Numbered from the stretch's first letter, positions 47,921 to 61,342 are shown. The stretch: DNA of 64,000 nucleotides from Tilletiaria anomala UBC 951 (GCF_000711695.1 NW_013547015.1:229614-293613); one strand, 5' to 3'. Notes: generated by a model from the letters alone, not told the origin. Numbers and translations are program-made.

Positions 47921-50900
47921 TTATTCGACGAGACGACAAAGCAAGCCGACCCTCAAACCCGCCTCCAAGACACCAACGATCTTGACACGCACTCTGTCGC
48001 CGCTGAAAGGAGCGGTCCTCAGCATGGTGACGCCCGCATTCAGGCTGTCTGTGGACCCAGCAGGAGGTTGACGGAACGGCCACTCGCACTCTGCTCTGAC
48101 GTTGAGACCCTCGAGGCGGATACGGACCATGGCCTTGAGCGTGGCAGGATTGATCCTGACGTCCGAGATCACAACGACTGCATCCATTTCTCCCAGCACG
48201 AGTTGCTGCAGCGCCTTGTCGTCCTCTGATACGCCGGGCGACTCGTCGACATACCCGCGCGTGATGATCTGCTCGATCCGCTTGAAGATCCAGAAGCCTG
48301 TCGCGGTGCGCGATAGGTTGTTCGTCAACGCCGCCATGCGGTCGAAGGACGGAAGCTGGCGCTGCAGAGCCTCGCGGTTCCACGGCAGCTGGGATGTCGT
48401 GCCGGATAAAAGTGAATGCCGGATCTGCCAGTGCGCCACCATATCTGGGTAGCGACGCAGTGGGCTCGTAGCGCGCACGTACCCGCCTTTGGACAGGGCG
48501 TCGCGCTCAACTCCTGCTCCTCCGTCGTGCTCAGGCCCACAGATGCCCATGCTGAAATGCATCGCGGGTTCATCGATGGAGTGAGCGGCCGGCAAGGTGA
48601 TACCAGACGCGGAAAAAGCGTCGTACGAAATGCTGCCATCAGGCATTCGTGGGAGAGAACGCAGGCGTCGCATGGCGGTAGGGTCCTCCGGCATGCTTTG
48701 AGCGCGGTACGGCAGCGGAATGCCATGCTCGGCACCGTACTGCCCGGCGACTCGCCCGGCGAGCACCATCATCTCCGCCACGATCTCGCGCGCAGGGAAA
48801 TAATCTGCTTGCGCTGATGTGGTTTGCTCGCCACTGTCCCAAGCGAGCTGTATCTGTGGAAAGCCCGTGTACAGGTGCGAGGTTTGCAGTGACGTTGACG
48901 CTTGCAGAAGCTCTGAATGTGAGACACGCACGCCTTGTATGGCCAGCACCCCGGTCGATATGGCATTGTTAGAGATGCGTCTTTTGGACAACGCGCGAGC
49001 CACTCTGCGCAGCAAGTCCAAATCGTCCTTGGTGTCTGCCAATTTGATGCTCCGATTTTCACTCGAAAGAATCTCGTCAACCGCTTTGTACGTCATGACC
49101 TTGACTCTGTTAAGCCACGTGAGTTGCACTCGGTAATCGTGAACCGTTCCATCCAGGCCGACCTTGGCAGAGAAGGTCATGGCGCGTTGTCCCTCGGTGT
49201 TGTCGTCATCACGGCGACCCCTGGTGGTCACCGTGCCCAGTCCGATGCCACTGTTGACAAAAGAGCTGGGTAAAAGCGGCCACCGTACCTCTGGAAAGTA
49301 GATGCTGCTTTGGCGCTTTGCGGCGAGCTTCGCAAGCTCGCTATTGGGTTGAAGAAATGCTGTGGGATCGGCGACGTGCACATGTACCCAAACTTGGTCT
49401 GTGGTGCCCGAAACAGGCTCGATGGAAACGCCGTCGTCAAGCTCGTGAGCGCCTTCATCGTCTATGACGTACGCGGGCAGGTTGATCTCGACTCGACCGC
49501 GCTCATCATCTGTCTGGGGACCCCGCAGGCTTTCATGTGGCTTGTGTTCTCGTGACGGCTCATCATTGTTGACTTCTCCCGGGTCATCGCCGACAAGCGA
49601 CCGGAGGTCCGCGTCGAGTGCAATGGGATTCTGCCATGGTGCAAGTATGCCAATGTCCTGGAGGAAGCGAACGACGAGCCCGTGGTGCAAGTCATCGCCA
49701 GCGATCTCGATAAATGGCGACAACCCAGGCATAGAGTGCAATCCCCCGGCGTGAGATGGTGCTAATCCAGACGCCACGAAAGTTGCTGGTGTGAGCGATG
49801 TTTGCGCATTGGCGAGCTTGAGGATCTCCATGGCTCCTGAAGCATATACGTCTTCCTGTAGCAGACGACGCGAGCCAAGGCTCAGCTTGAGAAACTGAAT
49901 TATGTCCTGCTCTTCAGGAGACCATGTGTGCGCGACTTCGCTGGGCAGGAAAAGTTTGCGTGGCGGGCCGTTTGCGTCTGAGGATTCATGATGGAGGACC
50001 GAGCGCAACATCTCCGCCTTCCAGCTAAGCAAGCGACTTGTCGAGCGCACAAATTGCGTTACTACGGTGTATCCAAAGGTGCCTTCGGGAGCTTGCAGCC
50101 AAGCCTTGACGTTGTTGATCAGGCGTGTCTCCGACTGCGGTCTGAGCTTGAATAGCTGGGCCTGCCGATGCGCTGAACTGCTGGCGACAAAGCGATCAGG
50201 ATGTGACATGAGCAGCAGATGGGTTGCAAGGTATTGCGACCGTGTAATAGCGTCGTTGTCGCCTTTCTGTGCACGCCTGAGCAAGGTCTGAGTGGCTTCC
50301 AGAGTAGTGATTGTAGGCGTGGCTTCTTCCTTTTTCTCGTCTTCCTCTGACGCTTCTGCGACAGCGTCAATGAAATGTTCCGTGAAGGCAGGAGTGAGGC
50401 GCTGAAGCTCTTCCTGCGTCTTCATCATCAAGATGCGCATGGTGGTACACAACTTTGCCCGCGCTTGGAAGCGTTCCTCGTCCACTGGCTCTTCCAGCGT
50501 GCGGACTGGTGCCGAGGAGACAGATGCGCCTGTTGTATCAATTCCACTGATAACGTTGTCCCCATAGTTTTCGGGCTCCTCGGAGCCGGGAGGAGGTGCC
50601 GCAGGGACTTTTGGGTCTCCAACGTGGTGGCGAAAGGCAGGAGTGGCCTTCTTGGCAAGGTTCGAATCGGCTAGAGCAGGGTAATGCACGACAATGTCCG
50701 TCTCGCGGAACACGTCCACGATACCAGAACTGAGCAAAGCGTAGATTGTTCTGAAGGCGTCCGCTCCCGTTTCCGAGGTCTGCTTTTTTGCATCGCGTTC
50801 AGCTGGCACGTCTAGAATGATGGCGTGTGCATGCTTGAAGGCTCTGAGCGACAAGAATGTGAAAAAGTAGCAGCACCAGTGTCAGTGTCAGCGCCGGAAG

Positions 50901-51645
50901 CCAAAGCAAGCAAACAGAAAGCCGCAGCACGCAGGGAACAGATTGCGATTCAACGAAGTATCTTGAATACTATATGACGTGCGAAGCAAACCGGACAGTG
51001 ACTGCGCCTTTCTGTAGGCGCCCTCGGCATTTCAGGGATGCTGGCGACCAAGGTGCAACCTCAACCGATCAAGCTTTCCAGGCCCACGGTGACCAGTTCT
51101 CACGGAAGACGGGAAACTCACCTTCTGATCTCGACAAAGTCGCCAGGTTTGAGTCCCGTCCCCTTCGTCATCGACTGCACCGAACGCAGGTCAATTTCGA
51201 CATCGGTATTGATTGCCTTAAGCGTCTTCGACCAATACGCCTTGGCTGCCTCTCTTTCACGCTGCCGCTGCATTGCTGCATCCCTTCGCTGCTGATCACT
51301 GAGCGATGGTCTCCCCATGTTACGTAGGCCACGTGCCTCGGTATCCGCACCGAATTTTGAATTCTTTGAAAGGGCAATGTCATCGCGCCTGGCCGTGTCT
51401 CGCCTCGGGGTGGGTGCCCGTCTTGCAATCGACGATTCGTGTATGGCCCGCCGTACATTCAAACTAAGAGCTTTCAAGCTTCCCCCTGCTTTTGGCCCCG
51501 CCAGAGTCCAACCGATGGGAGTCGAGCGTGGTGAATCTCGAATGACAAGAGTGGACACCCATCTTCGTGTTGCTCCGGATGAGTGAGTGCGTGTGCTCTG
51601 CACTGTTGCCGCGCAATAGCTGCACACCATTTTCGATGGCGGCAT
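47921..51645 (-). CDS. DSS1: Mitochondrial RNase II family exoribonuclease (Dss1/Cyt-4-like)
   Basis: Proteins of this family degrade mitochondrial RNA 3' to 5', in yeast as part of the degradosome with the Suv3 helicase. Exons 51645-51122 and 50843-47921 on the minus strand give 1,148 residues. The N-terminus is basic and rich in Ser, Thr and Arg (for example STLVIRDSPRSTPIGWT), as expected for import. The RNB domain carries the metal-binding aspartates in DDEGAHELDDGVSIEP, VHVHVADPTAFL, the ISNNAISTGVLAI segment, PYRAQSMPEDP and SPLRRYPDMVAHWQIRHSLL, with the catalytic-site arginines. The region before RNB (long, HEAT-like or unassigned) matches Dss1/Cyt-4 rather than Dis3, since there is no PIN domain. 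Translation could also begin at a second Met at 51630. The 278-base intron joins in phase 2. Confidence 0.84.
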
Positions 51646-52313
51646 GGAGACTATCCTGCTGTTCGGTAGATTGTCGGCTCGGCTGCTTCTGTGCAAGCTG
51701 CCTCAAGGAGGCTTGGCGGTCGATTCGGAGCTGTCCATCACCGCTCAGATGACACAAACGCAGCTCGACAATCTTCGACTTCGAATGATGGGAGCCGCAA
51801 GTCTGCGAGACGTTCTTTGTTCTTTCTTTTTTCCTTATTTTTTCGGCTTCGTTTTCCTCCTTTCTCGAGGACAAAAAAAAACTCATGCGAACAGCGCGAA
51901 ACAAAAAAAAAGAGCGGAATTGGAAAAAGGCGAAAGGAAGAGGGCAGCACTGCGGCAGTGTTGTGTGGAAATCACACCGCCCTGCCGCCGACACCATCGC
52001 ACCTCGCTGTGCGGCTCGGAGGGGGGGGGGAGAAAGGGCGAGCTTGATCATGGTTCATGAGGCGGCAGGTTTGTAGATGTAGCGCAGGCTTCCAACGACG
52101 ACCGATGTGTCCAGAGGTTGCGAGGGCATACACACAGCGCAAGGCAGCGAGCTCATCGGTGCTCGGTACACTGCGGGTGCGCACAGTGCGTCATGCCTTG
52201 AGCAGAAGACGTCGGCTTTTCGCGTTCCCTCGGACGACCAGTGCAGAATAAGTTGACAAGGCGCTGCGAGTTGCGCGCAGGGGTCGGGTCTTTGAGAGTC
52301 CGTCCTGGCCAAG
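51646..52313. promoter_or_regulatory. Divergent region with T-, A- and G-homopolymer tracts
   Basis: This region separates the RNase II and HEAT-repeat genes. Between about 51820 and 51935 it switches from T-rich (TTCTTTTTTCC, TTATTTTTTCGG) to A-rich (two runs of nine or so A), and a run of ten G lies at 52021-52030. Poly(dA:dT) tracts often exclude nucleosomes at fungal promoters; function here is inference. Confidence 0.5.
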
Positions 52314-55300
52314 ATGAGCTCTCAGCCAGAATATAGTGGGTATCCTCAACAACTCACAAGGGGGTTGCAAGCGCTGCAAGAACATGTTACTGAGACGCCT
52401 TTCTACACCGATTCCCTCGCAACAGCATCCGATGTCGTGATGTCAAGCGCGTTCCACGAGTCCCCATCCTCAAGGGCCGAGTCTGACCACAAGCCGACAT
52501 CAACTCATGTGCCCGGCACTGAAGCCGGCTGGGGGAACTTTCGCGAAAAGGCGCCAAGTGCTCACACTCAGGAGAATATCTCAACTTCGCACAGTCCAGC
52601 TGCGAGCAGCAACAACCGGCATCAGCGTTCGCGCAGTGTCAACATCCCGGGCAACAGCCCTGTGCTGTTGTCTATGGGCCTGGCCCAGCAGCAGCTCAAA
52701 TCCCCGAGTGGGACTGGTAATACAGGAAAGTATTCTCCCACAAACGCTGCGTCGCACAGCACCATTCAAAGCAGCAGCAAAGGGTCATCCGCGAAGCGAA
52801 CTAGCTGGCATCCGGGCAGCAGCGCAGGTGGTGCGCATACAGCCAATCTCACAACAGCGGAGAAGATGAACATAGGTTTGGGTCTCGAGCCAGTGTCGGA
52901 AGGCCAGGATCAACAGATGGAACCGGAGGATACGTCTAGTACAGTTGAGTCTTCTTCCTCGACATCTGAAGTACCCAGCGAGACCACCCAGCCCCGATCT
53001 CAACCCTTGCCTGTTGTGAGGCCCAAGGCACTCACATCGAGCGAGGTGTTGCACGGGCAAAGCACAGAGAGCGAAGGCAGTACGAGCAGCGAATCTTCCT
53101 CGCCTGATCCAGGGCGCTTGGGGCGCTTTACGCGCCCGCATAATTCTTTTTCTGCTCCTCTTCTAACTGGAGAGTCTCCATCGTCACTCGAGCGCGGCAT
53201 CTCCCCATCACGCATCTCCAGCAATCATTTGCACCACCACAGTGGCCATACGCTGCCGCCGTTTGCTCACGCTCTCGGCGCGCCATCCTCGCCTCGCTTC
53301 AGCGGCTTCCAGCATCATGCGCGCAGCTTGTCGAGGGAGAGGCAGACACCTTCGCCTCCCCCCTTTCTGCATACCGAAGCCGCTGCAGTAAGCTACTCGA
53401 CATCCCCCTCCACCTCTCCGCGCTCTCCAGGATTCTTGGCTCGGGTAATACCGGTCAATCCTGACAAGGCCCATCCATGGGACTCTGTCTGGCCGCCCCC
53501 CTCAAGTGCTGGCGCAGGGCACGGTGCTGCACACGATGCGATTCATACAAGCCCGTTAGCAGCAGGGACATCGCCCATGTCGCCGCACAGGCTCATCAAA
53601 GCCTTAAGCAGCAGTCCCGAGCTACGGCCCTTCCCGCATCCAAGCGATATCGGACGCGGGCAAAGGAGCCAAAGTGTGGATCTCGCCGATGCGGATGACA
53701 GCATGCCGAGGCAGCGAAGCGATAGTGCAGGAGAGAGCGCTCGCTCCTCTGTTTTGAGAGGCGTGCCACATGCGTCTCGCTCGAATGGAGGCGTTCAGAT
53801 GCAGCGCCCTGCATCTGCGGATGGCTTGCCGGCCAGGATCGAACGCGCTGCATCCCCTTCCGTGGCTGCCGCTGCAAACTCTCAGCATGGCAAGGCAATC
53901 ACGCAGTCCTTCCAGGAGCGCCCGCTCCAGTCATTGGGGGCCATGCCGCTCGTCGTTCCCAGTTCGAGCCCTGCGGCAGCGCCGGTAGTGAGTAGGCGGC
54001 ATCGGAGAGGCTCGTCGAGTTCCAGCTCCAGCTCAGGCAGCGACGGAAGTGGCACTGGGGCCGCCAGTGGAAGCGGCAGTATGCGGGGCATCCATGGGAG
54101 CCCAGCTTTGTCTCCGTCATCGCGGGTCAGGTCTTTTGCGCAGCAACAGGATGCCATCGCGGCTTCGCCGTCGGAAAGGATCCTCAGCCCGCCGCTCCAA
54201 CCGCAAGCCAAATTCGATCAGCAGCATGCTCTTGCAGAGGCAGTGCATTCAGGTATCGCTGCGGTGCTCGGGGAGCCCCCGGAATTGCGTCTGTCAGACC
54301 CCATCTCACCCCGCTCAACCAGCCCGCGGCCGCTTGCGAACACCACTTCTGGCCCGCTGTCCTCCCCGCGCATGGCCAGCTTGCGCCTAGCCACGAATCT
54401 CGAAGGCGGTGATGTAGCTTCTGTCCCTTCGCTTTCCTCCCCAGGCGTTTCGCCTGTGTCTCAGTCCCCACCCAAGAGGCGCAGCTTCATCGGCATGCCA
54501 CCGCGCTCGGGGTACGAGCTGAGCGACGACCCTGATGATGTCGGGTCCGAAGACGACGACGCAGCTTCGTCTAGCTCTGATAGGGAAAGTACCAGCACGA
54601 TGGAGGAGGACGATGTCGATGAGATGGAAGAAGGCGAAGCACCAGAAAGCGGGGGCGAGATGGAGGAGAGTGATGATAGCGCCCAAGGACGGGATTGCAT
54701 CGAAGAGCATCAGCGGCATGCTGCTTTCCAGTGCGCCGATCCAGATGAGGAAGACGAAGACGATAGACTTGCGCGGCACCTGCACATGAGTCAGCGTCAG
54801 GCACACTTTGCCCGCGATGGTCGCTCTGATGGCGCGACAGAAAGCGAAGGAAGTAGCGATGGGGACGGGTCGCACACCGAAGAGCACTCATTTTCGCGGG
54901 ATCAGCAGGAGAGTGCACAGGATGACGAGCCAACAGGAGCAATGGCAATCATTTTTAAGCAACGGCCGATGCCGATCAAGCGCCCAAGCCTGACTCGTCC
55001 GGCTGCAGTGCCTCCGCCACCTGCAACTACGGCTGCGCATGTACCCGCGCTTTCCGAAGCTTCCGCACCCGCTAGCGGTCAGAAAAGGCAATCTGCTGTG
55101 GAGGGGGAGGATGGAGGCATGCCTATGGGCTCTGGGGCGCCACCGGCGCTTGACCTATCGGAGATGGGTAGCGCCGAGGTGTCATCTCATGCGCCGTCAT
55201 CAGCCCCGACGCCGGGAGCAGACGCGGATGACGCGCTCAGTCCGCTAGAGAAGATTTTCCTCTATGCAAAGAGCGAGATGGCATACCACCGAGTTCTCGT

Positions 55301-58300
55301 CTCTCGCTCGCTGCCGGAATGGATCTTTGAGGTCGAGCTGAGTGACGCGGTCGAGTACATCATCCCATTGCTCAATGGGTTGGGAACCGATGGTGCGTTG
55401 CCGTGCATTTCTCTCTCTACTCTTCATGACACTAACGACCGCTGTGTCTTTCTTTCCAGAGCTTGAGGTCTGTGCAGCATTTGCTCCCGTTTTGGACTGC
55501 ATCATGTGGTTCTTCTTCCGCAATTGCCCACTTGCAGAGTTGGACGGCGATGAGGATTCAGGTCCGAATGCTCTGTCAACGCAGACACCCCGAGAAGGCA
55601 AGGTGGACGGGGAAGACGAACCGGTCGCTCGAGAGACGGCCATGCGCCCGAGGTTGCCGGTTGGGGCATTTACGCCTTTGCTCTGCACGCTGCTGCTTAA
55701 CCAACATGCTTCCATTGCGGAGGCTACTCAGTTCGCCTTGACTCAGTTTATCATTCGGCTGCACACTGGACATGTCGACCTCGCAGCCGAGCCTTTGCGC
55801 TCGCCGCAACCGAATGATGAGCCAGCGATGTTCGCCTTCACGAATCAGCCCGATATCGGGGACGATCTTGGGACGTACCTCGACAATGCCGGCCTCGTTA
55901 AAGGGGTACTCGGACGGGAAGGCAAACTTGTTCCACACGAGGACTACTTCTTTGGAAGGAAGCAGCGTGCAGCGGTCCAGGCAGAAATCCTCGACAATGT
56001 CGCATTTGCCATTGGCAGGCTTAGTCCAGACCAACAGGCACATCGGGATGTAAATCAAGAAGGCGGCCAAGAGAGTCATGCAGGCCAGTCAGACTCTGCT
56101 ATGGGCGATACTTCCCGGTCGCCAGGCGAGACGCGCCCAGCAGACGATCAAGGGTCTTTGCAATCGGAGGATGCCAACAATACTGAGCAGCTTCAAGAAC
56201 AAGGAACAGACGACTCGCTTGAACAATCTCAGTTTGACCAAATTCCCCACGACCCATGGGGAATCATGAATGAGTGGAATGGCACAGCGGATGTCAACTC
56301 GGAGCACGCGTCTGGTTATGAGGCCGACTTGGACACGGAAGCAGCTGTCGGACGTATGTCATCGGTCTCCTTACTGGCAGCATTGGCCGCCGAAAAGTGC
56401 ATCAGCGAGGATGTCTTGGAGCAACGCTTCGTACCAGAGCTGATCCGACTGCGCACCGATGGCGCGTACTTTGTGCGCAAGGAGGTTGCGCTCTCCTTGG
56501 CTTCTCTCGCTAAGAGCCTGTCGCCGGTTATCGTGGACACGGAGCTCATCGAAACGTTCGAGATGTTCACCCACGACAAGATCTGGCATGTACGACAAGC
56601 TGCGTGCCTTTCTATGCCGGGCTTGTTTGGCGCCACGTCCAATGCCGCGCTCAAGCGGGAGAAGGTCATCCAAGCAGTCCGCACTTTCTCAACGGATGTC
56701 TCGAAGCAAGTCCGATCTGCATCATTGGAGATCATCGGCGAACTCATCCACCTCTTCTACGGAGATCCCGAGGGCCCGCCGGAACACCTGATTCGGTTCT
56801 TTACGGGAGAGTCGTACGACCGGGAGGAAGAGTCTGAAGCACCTGTCAATGAGCAGTTTCTGCCAGGTCGATCAATTGCGCAGACGCCTACACCCTTGGA
56901 GACCGACGATGGCATGTGGGGCCATGAAATGTGGGCAAGCTCGTCGGTGGACTCCGAACGGCCCTTGATGGTCGCTTTCAACCTCCCAGCTGTCGTCCTG
57001 ACCCTAGGTGCGAGCAAATGGTCAACGTTGCGCGAACTGTATGCGAATTTGGCGGATGATCGCTCACCGAGGGTGCGTAGGTCTTTGGCTGCATCGCTGC
57101 ATGAGATTGCGAAAATCATAGGGCCCGAGCCAGCCGGCGCCGACGTACTTCCCCTGTTCGACAAGCTGCTTTCTAATCAGGAGGCAGAGGTTCGGGCAGC
57201 TGCCGTCGATCATGTCGACGAGTTGCTGGCCGCAGTCCCCAGAGAAGAGGCGGAGGGGAAACTGCGCCTCTTGAAGACTCACTGGACATCGACTTTTAGC
57301 CCCGATTGGCGATTGCGGGAGCGCCTCGCTCAATTGATCGAGCCGCTCGCTCGCCAGTTCCTCCTTGGAGATGAGGACGGCAACTTGGTTGCTCTGATGC
57401 AGTTAGCTCTTTCGGACCCTGTCGCGTCAGTCCGGAACGTCGGTTGCCGATCTGTGCCCACTCTCTATACGATCTTCGCGGAGCATGACCAGGTCATCGC
57501 CGATGGCTTCCTCGGCATGATTAGCGACATGGGCGAGAGCGACAAGTACCGCATGCGCTTGTCTTGCCTCGGCGCGATCCAAGCGCTCGTAGAGTCGAAG
57601 ATCCAGCGCTCGTCTTTCGAACTCGTCCTCCTGCAGCGCATCATCCAATTTGGCTCTGATGCGGTTGTGGACGTTCGTCTATTGCTCGCACGTGTTGTGT
57701 CCCGTATGTGCGGCATCGGTGAGTATTTAGAGAGGGAGATGCCATAACGGCGTCGGACTGATTTGTTCTTTGTGGTCGCCTGCAGATGAACTCTACGGCC
57801 TGCCGCAATCCCGTTCAGACGACCTGAATGCACTCCTTGAGTGTCTTGCACAGGACCGACACGAGCAGGTGCGGGAGATGATCACGCCTTTGCTGCTTGA
57901 GGGTAAGAAGCTTCCCGCGAGAAAGTCCTTATCGCCTGAGCCTCGTCGACAACTCGTCCTCGGCCCCGCAGAGGGAGGTCCTCACAAGCCCCCTGCGGAC
58001 GAGGTAGTACAAGTGACTGGATGCGAACAGGACTACGAGTTTGCAGACGCCGAGACGGTGAACATTGAGCTTGATCAAGATGGTGCCGCGCAATCTGGCT
58101 ACGAGGTGTGGGTCCGAAGAGACGAAGAGGACAGCGATGATGACATGGATGGCGGCGCTGGGTCTGCCACAACCACCGCGAATGCGGATGCTGCACATTG
58201 CAGCGAGGGTGAGGGGCATGTCGATGCGGACGCGGATTCCGAGTGGGTCTTCAGCAGTCAGATGGACATTGGCGATGATGCAGGAACTCCTGTGCACCGC

Positions 58301-58813
58301 AAGGGCCAACTACACATCAATGGCGTGTTGGAGTCTAGTCAGCGCGCGGAAGCCCTGACGACACTGTACTCGCCACTCAAAGCTGGCGACACCAACAAGA
58401 AGTCGGCTGCGCCGGCGCCGGTGTCGTCCGCTTCGTTGTACGCTCCGATGGACATGAGCCCGACGAAGAAGGGCGCGCGGAACGGCCACACTGTCAGCGG
58501 TAAGGTATCGTCCTCCGCAACTCTATCCGATTATGCAGCGGATGACAATAACGACACCAACGACGCCGACGGCGCTGTGCGAGCAAATAGTGCAAGCATC
58601 GGCGGCAGCGACCCTTTTCATGCATTTGTAGCGCACCGTCGTGATCAGGGGCCGCCGGCGCGTGCGCCGCAGCCGATCGGCGACAAAGTCAGCAGCGTTA
58701 AGAGCATCCGCCACGGAAGCGATCCGGATAGGAATGGCCAGGAAGGCCAAGAGGAAGGCGTAGCGTGCGCAGATCTGCAGCGGATCATTGGAGATGCGAT
58801 GGAGGAGGACTGA
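52314..58813 (+). CDS. Very large HEAT-repeat protein resembling PP4 regulatory subunit 1
   Basis: Exons 52314-55392, 55460-57718 and 57786-58813 join in consistent phases and encode 2,121 residues. The first half is disordered, rich in Ser, Pro and acidic residues, with many SP sites. The ordered region begins near residue 1000 with LSPLEKIFLYAKSEMAYHR and SLPEWIFEVELSDAVEYIIPLLNGL, and then runs of HEAT repeats: LIRLRTDGAYFVRKEVALSLASLAK, VRSASLEIIGELIHLF, RSLAASLHEIAKIIGP, VRAAAVDHVDELLAAV and VRNVGCRSVPTLYTIF. This layout resembles PPP4R1, which guides protein phosphatase 4, and related PR65/A-like scaffolds. The C-terminus is again acidic and disordered. The HEAT architecture is seen directly; the PP4 link is by family resemblance and less certain. 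Most of its size comes from the extended N-terminus. Confidence 0.72.
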
Positions 58814-59053
58814 TGGATCGATGTTGGGCTATGCATGCAGCTATGTGCCCTTCTGGGCATCCTTTGCTCTCACGCTGCTTGCATGCTCCTTGAGATTTTG
58901 CGCACTTAACATACCGGATGTATCATCACGCTGTCGATGCCAACATTGCATTTGTCTACTTTGTGCAAACTCTATGGCGTCACAGTCTGAGAAGCGCTTC
59001 CCACGTACCAATCCATTTGAAAACATGGCCTAATGCTGGTAGATGTTTCCGAA
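58814..59053. other. Convergent 3' region
   Basis: 240 bases between the stop codons of two convergent genes. Nothing else is recognised. Confidence 0.5.
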
Positions 59054-60427
59054 TCAGACATTGCCCAACCCGTCGCCGGGCCAATCGATGACGTCCGACG
59101 TGATAAGCAGCGCGACGAGCGTGAGCGCACACACGAGCGCGCAGCTCGTCCACATCCAAGTTGCCTCTGCGCGCTCGACGCGCTCAAAGGAGACCGGCGG
59201 TGACAGGAAGGCGAGCGGCACGCTCTCGTTCGCCAGCGGGATGGCAGCGGCGTGTTGCACTTGTGCAGAGGCAGGTGAAGGGAAGGAAGAGCAGTGGACT
59301 GGAGTGCTGGTGTGGGCGCTATACCCGCTTGGGATGTGGACGAACATGTGGTGCTCCTTTGCCTTTGCATGCGCACCTGCACGCGCGGGTTCGGTGCTAA
59401 GAGCGTGACGCACCAGAAATTCAGTTTGCTCGGTGTCATTGTCATTGTCTTCCTCTTCTTCCTGCTGCTGCTGCGGCTGCGATGGCGGCGAACGGATCGA
59501 AGCGCCTTGTGCGCCTTTAGGTTCCGCATCGCCATCGTCGTCGCCTTCATCTTCAAGAGGGGCACCATCTGCTACTTGGAACAGCACAAAGTTCTCAGCC
59601 TCGTCGTGGACCGCGCGTGTCCCCCATGCTGTACTGGGCCCTGTCGCGCTGACGCCGAGCTCAATGGGCGTCAACGGGAAGCCCTCGCTCTTGCTCGCGT
59701 TGGCAGGGGTAAAGCGAGCAGACGTAGGCCTCGCAGCTGAGCCATGCCTGCTCTCGGTGCCGCCGATGACCCAGCCGAGCGACTCGACGCGCGCCGATGC
59801 GCGTCGTCCAGCTGCGCTTGCGCTGCCTGGTGCGGGCCACAGAGGCGAGTGCCACGATGGAGACATAGGCGGATGTGCGAGTGCGTTTGCTGCCGCTGCT
59901 GCAGCTGTCTTGGGCGCCGTCCTTCTTCGTGCCGGCGATTCTCCTGATGCATCTTCCGCTTGAAACGCGGCAAAGGTTGAGGTAAGTGGTGTGAAGATAG
60001 TTTGTGCAGTGTTGATGCTGAGGCTGCGCACGGCAGCAATGTTTGCGTCTGTAGGCGCACAGGCGCCCGCGTCGCGGCTCGCAGGCGTGCGCCCTGTTGC
60101 AAGCTCGGGAGGGAATTGCTGCTCGTGTTCTGGTTGTTCTTGGTCGGGCCAGAGACCAGCCGTATGAATCGGGAGGACCTGCATGTAGGACATCTTGCCG
60201 AGTGCGAGCTCAACTTGCGAGAGGGTAAATGAACTTCGAAAAAGTGACCTGGGCGGCCGCGCTACACTGTGCTCGTCTCCTCACGGAGGCTCTTCCTGGT
60301 CCTCGTCTTGAATCAGCTGCGCTGCGTCAGCCAGCGTGGAGGTGGCGATCCCACGCCCGACCTTCCTGGCGCTGCTGGTACGACGATCGTCGGGCGGAGC
60401 CTTGTTGGGCGTGCGTATGGGTAGCAT
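59054..60427 (-). CDS. Unrecognised protein with one C-terminal membrane span
   Basis: I do not recognise this protein. Exons 60427-60285 and 60233-59054 join in phase 2 across a 51-base intron and give 440 residues. The start MLPIRTPNKAPPDD is basic and Pro rich; the junction creates EEPPSFTLSQVELALGKMSY, which is continuous and protein-like. The middle is low complexity: Ala, Ser and Pro rich, then an acidic Asp/Glu/Gln stretch and a His-containing stretch (HVHIPSGYSAH-like composition). A single hydrophobic segment (SCALVCALTLVALLI) lies within the last 35 residues, followed by a short acidic tail. That arrangement fits a tail-anchored or type II topology, but no targeting signal is evident. 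It could start instead at an internal Met at 60193 if the short intron is not used. It is divergent from the Pns1-like gene. Confidence 0.6.
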
Positions 60428-61342
60428 TCGTTCCGCAGGCGCTGCTTGTCAGTCCTGTGTTCTGGCTTTTGCGTCTGGCGCTCGTCCGCTTCTCGTAGGC
60501 TGTCGTGCGAGGTCCAACCAGCAGGCTTGCTGGCTTGGTCTTGCGCTGGGTTTTGAGTGGGTGGAGGGATGAAGAAGGGTAGTCTGACGAGAAGAGCGAG
60601 GCACACAAGTGTTGCAAAGGACAGGAATGGTCACGTGACGAAGCATTCAGCCTTGCGGCGGCAGGGACCCGGTCATCGGCACATCCATCAGCGTTTCCCT
60701 CATGCACGACCAGAATCGTATATGCATCTGTATGCTCCTCAGGCTTCTATGCATCTAGCCATTATCCTTGCTTTCGTAAAGTGCCTACACATCTTTGGGG
60801 ATTGACCTACTGAGAGTGAGCACCGACGGGTTGCAAGCGACGAACGAGGCCGATCCTCCAAGTGAACCCTCGCTCGCTTGGCAGTGTCACGTAACTGTCA
60901 GCCACAGGTTCTCGGCCGAGAGACTCACAACACCCATCACTCATCGATGAACGCAATCAATACCGTTTCAAATGTGACAACCATATCTTGTCAGCACCCC
61001 CCCCCCCAAATTACCCTCACACCCATAAACCATATCCTAGGAGGGTATCTTCCAGGAGGGAGAGCTCATTCCTCCGCACCCCCGTCGAGCGCAGATGCAT
61101 ACGGGCTGCTCCGACTCCTGATTGATTGGCCAGCTTGACGCTCCAAAGGCCTTTGCCGAGAACGCGCTTGGTTCGCGCTCCCTCACTCCGACTCCGCGTG
61201 CGCAGCCACAGTTAGCTCGCTAGACATGGGACAAAGGGCATAGCCCCAGATCGACCCTCCGTGTACGAGCAACACATCACCACCCCCAGCTCGGAAAGCA
61301 CATGGGTAATAGGGCAAGGCTCCTGCCAACCGTCTCGCAAGC
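60428..61342. promoter_or_regulatory. Divergent region with C11 tract
   Basis: The region between the membrane protein gene and the Pns1-like gene contains a run of 11 C at 60997-61007. No coding sequence is supported; a short open frame at 60878-61138 has no domain. Confidence 0.45.
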
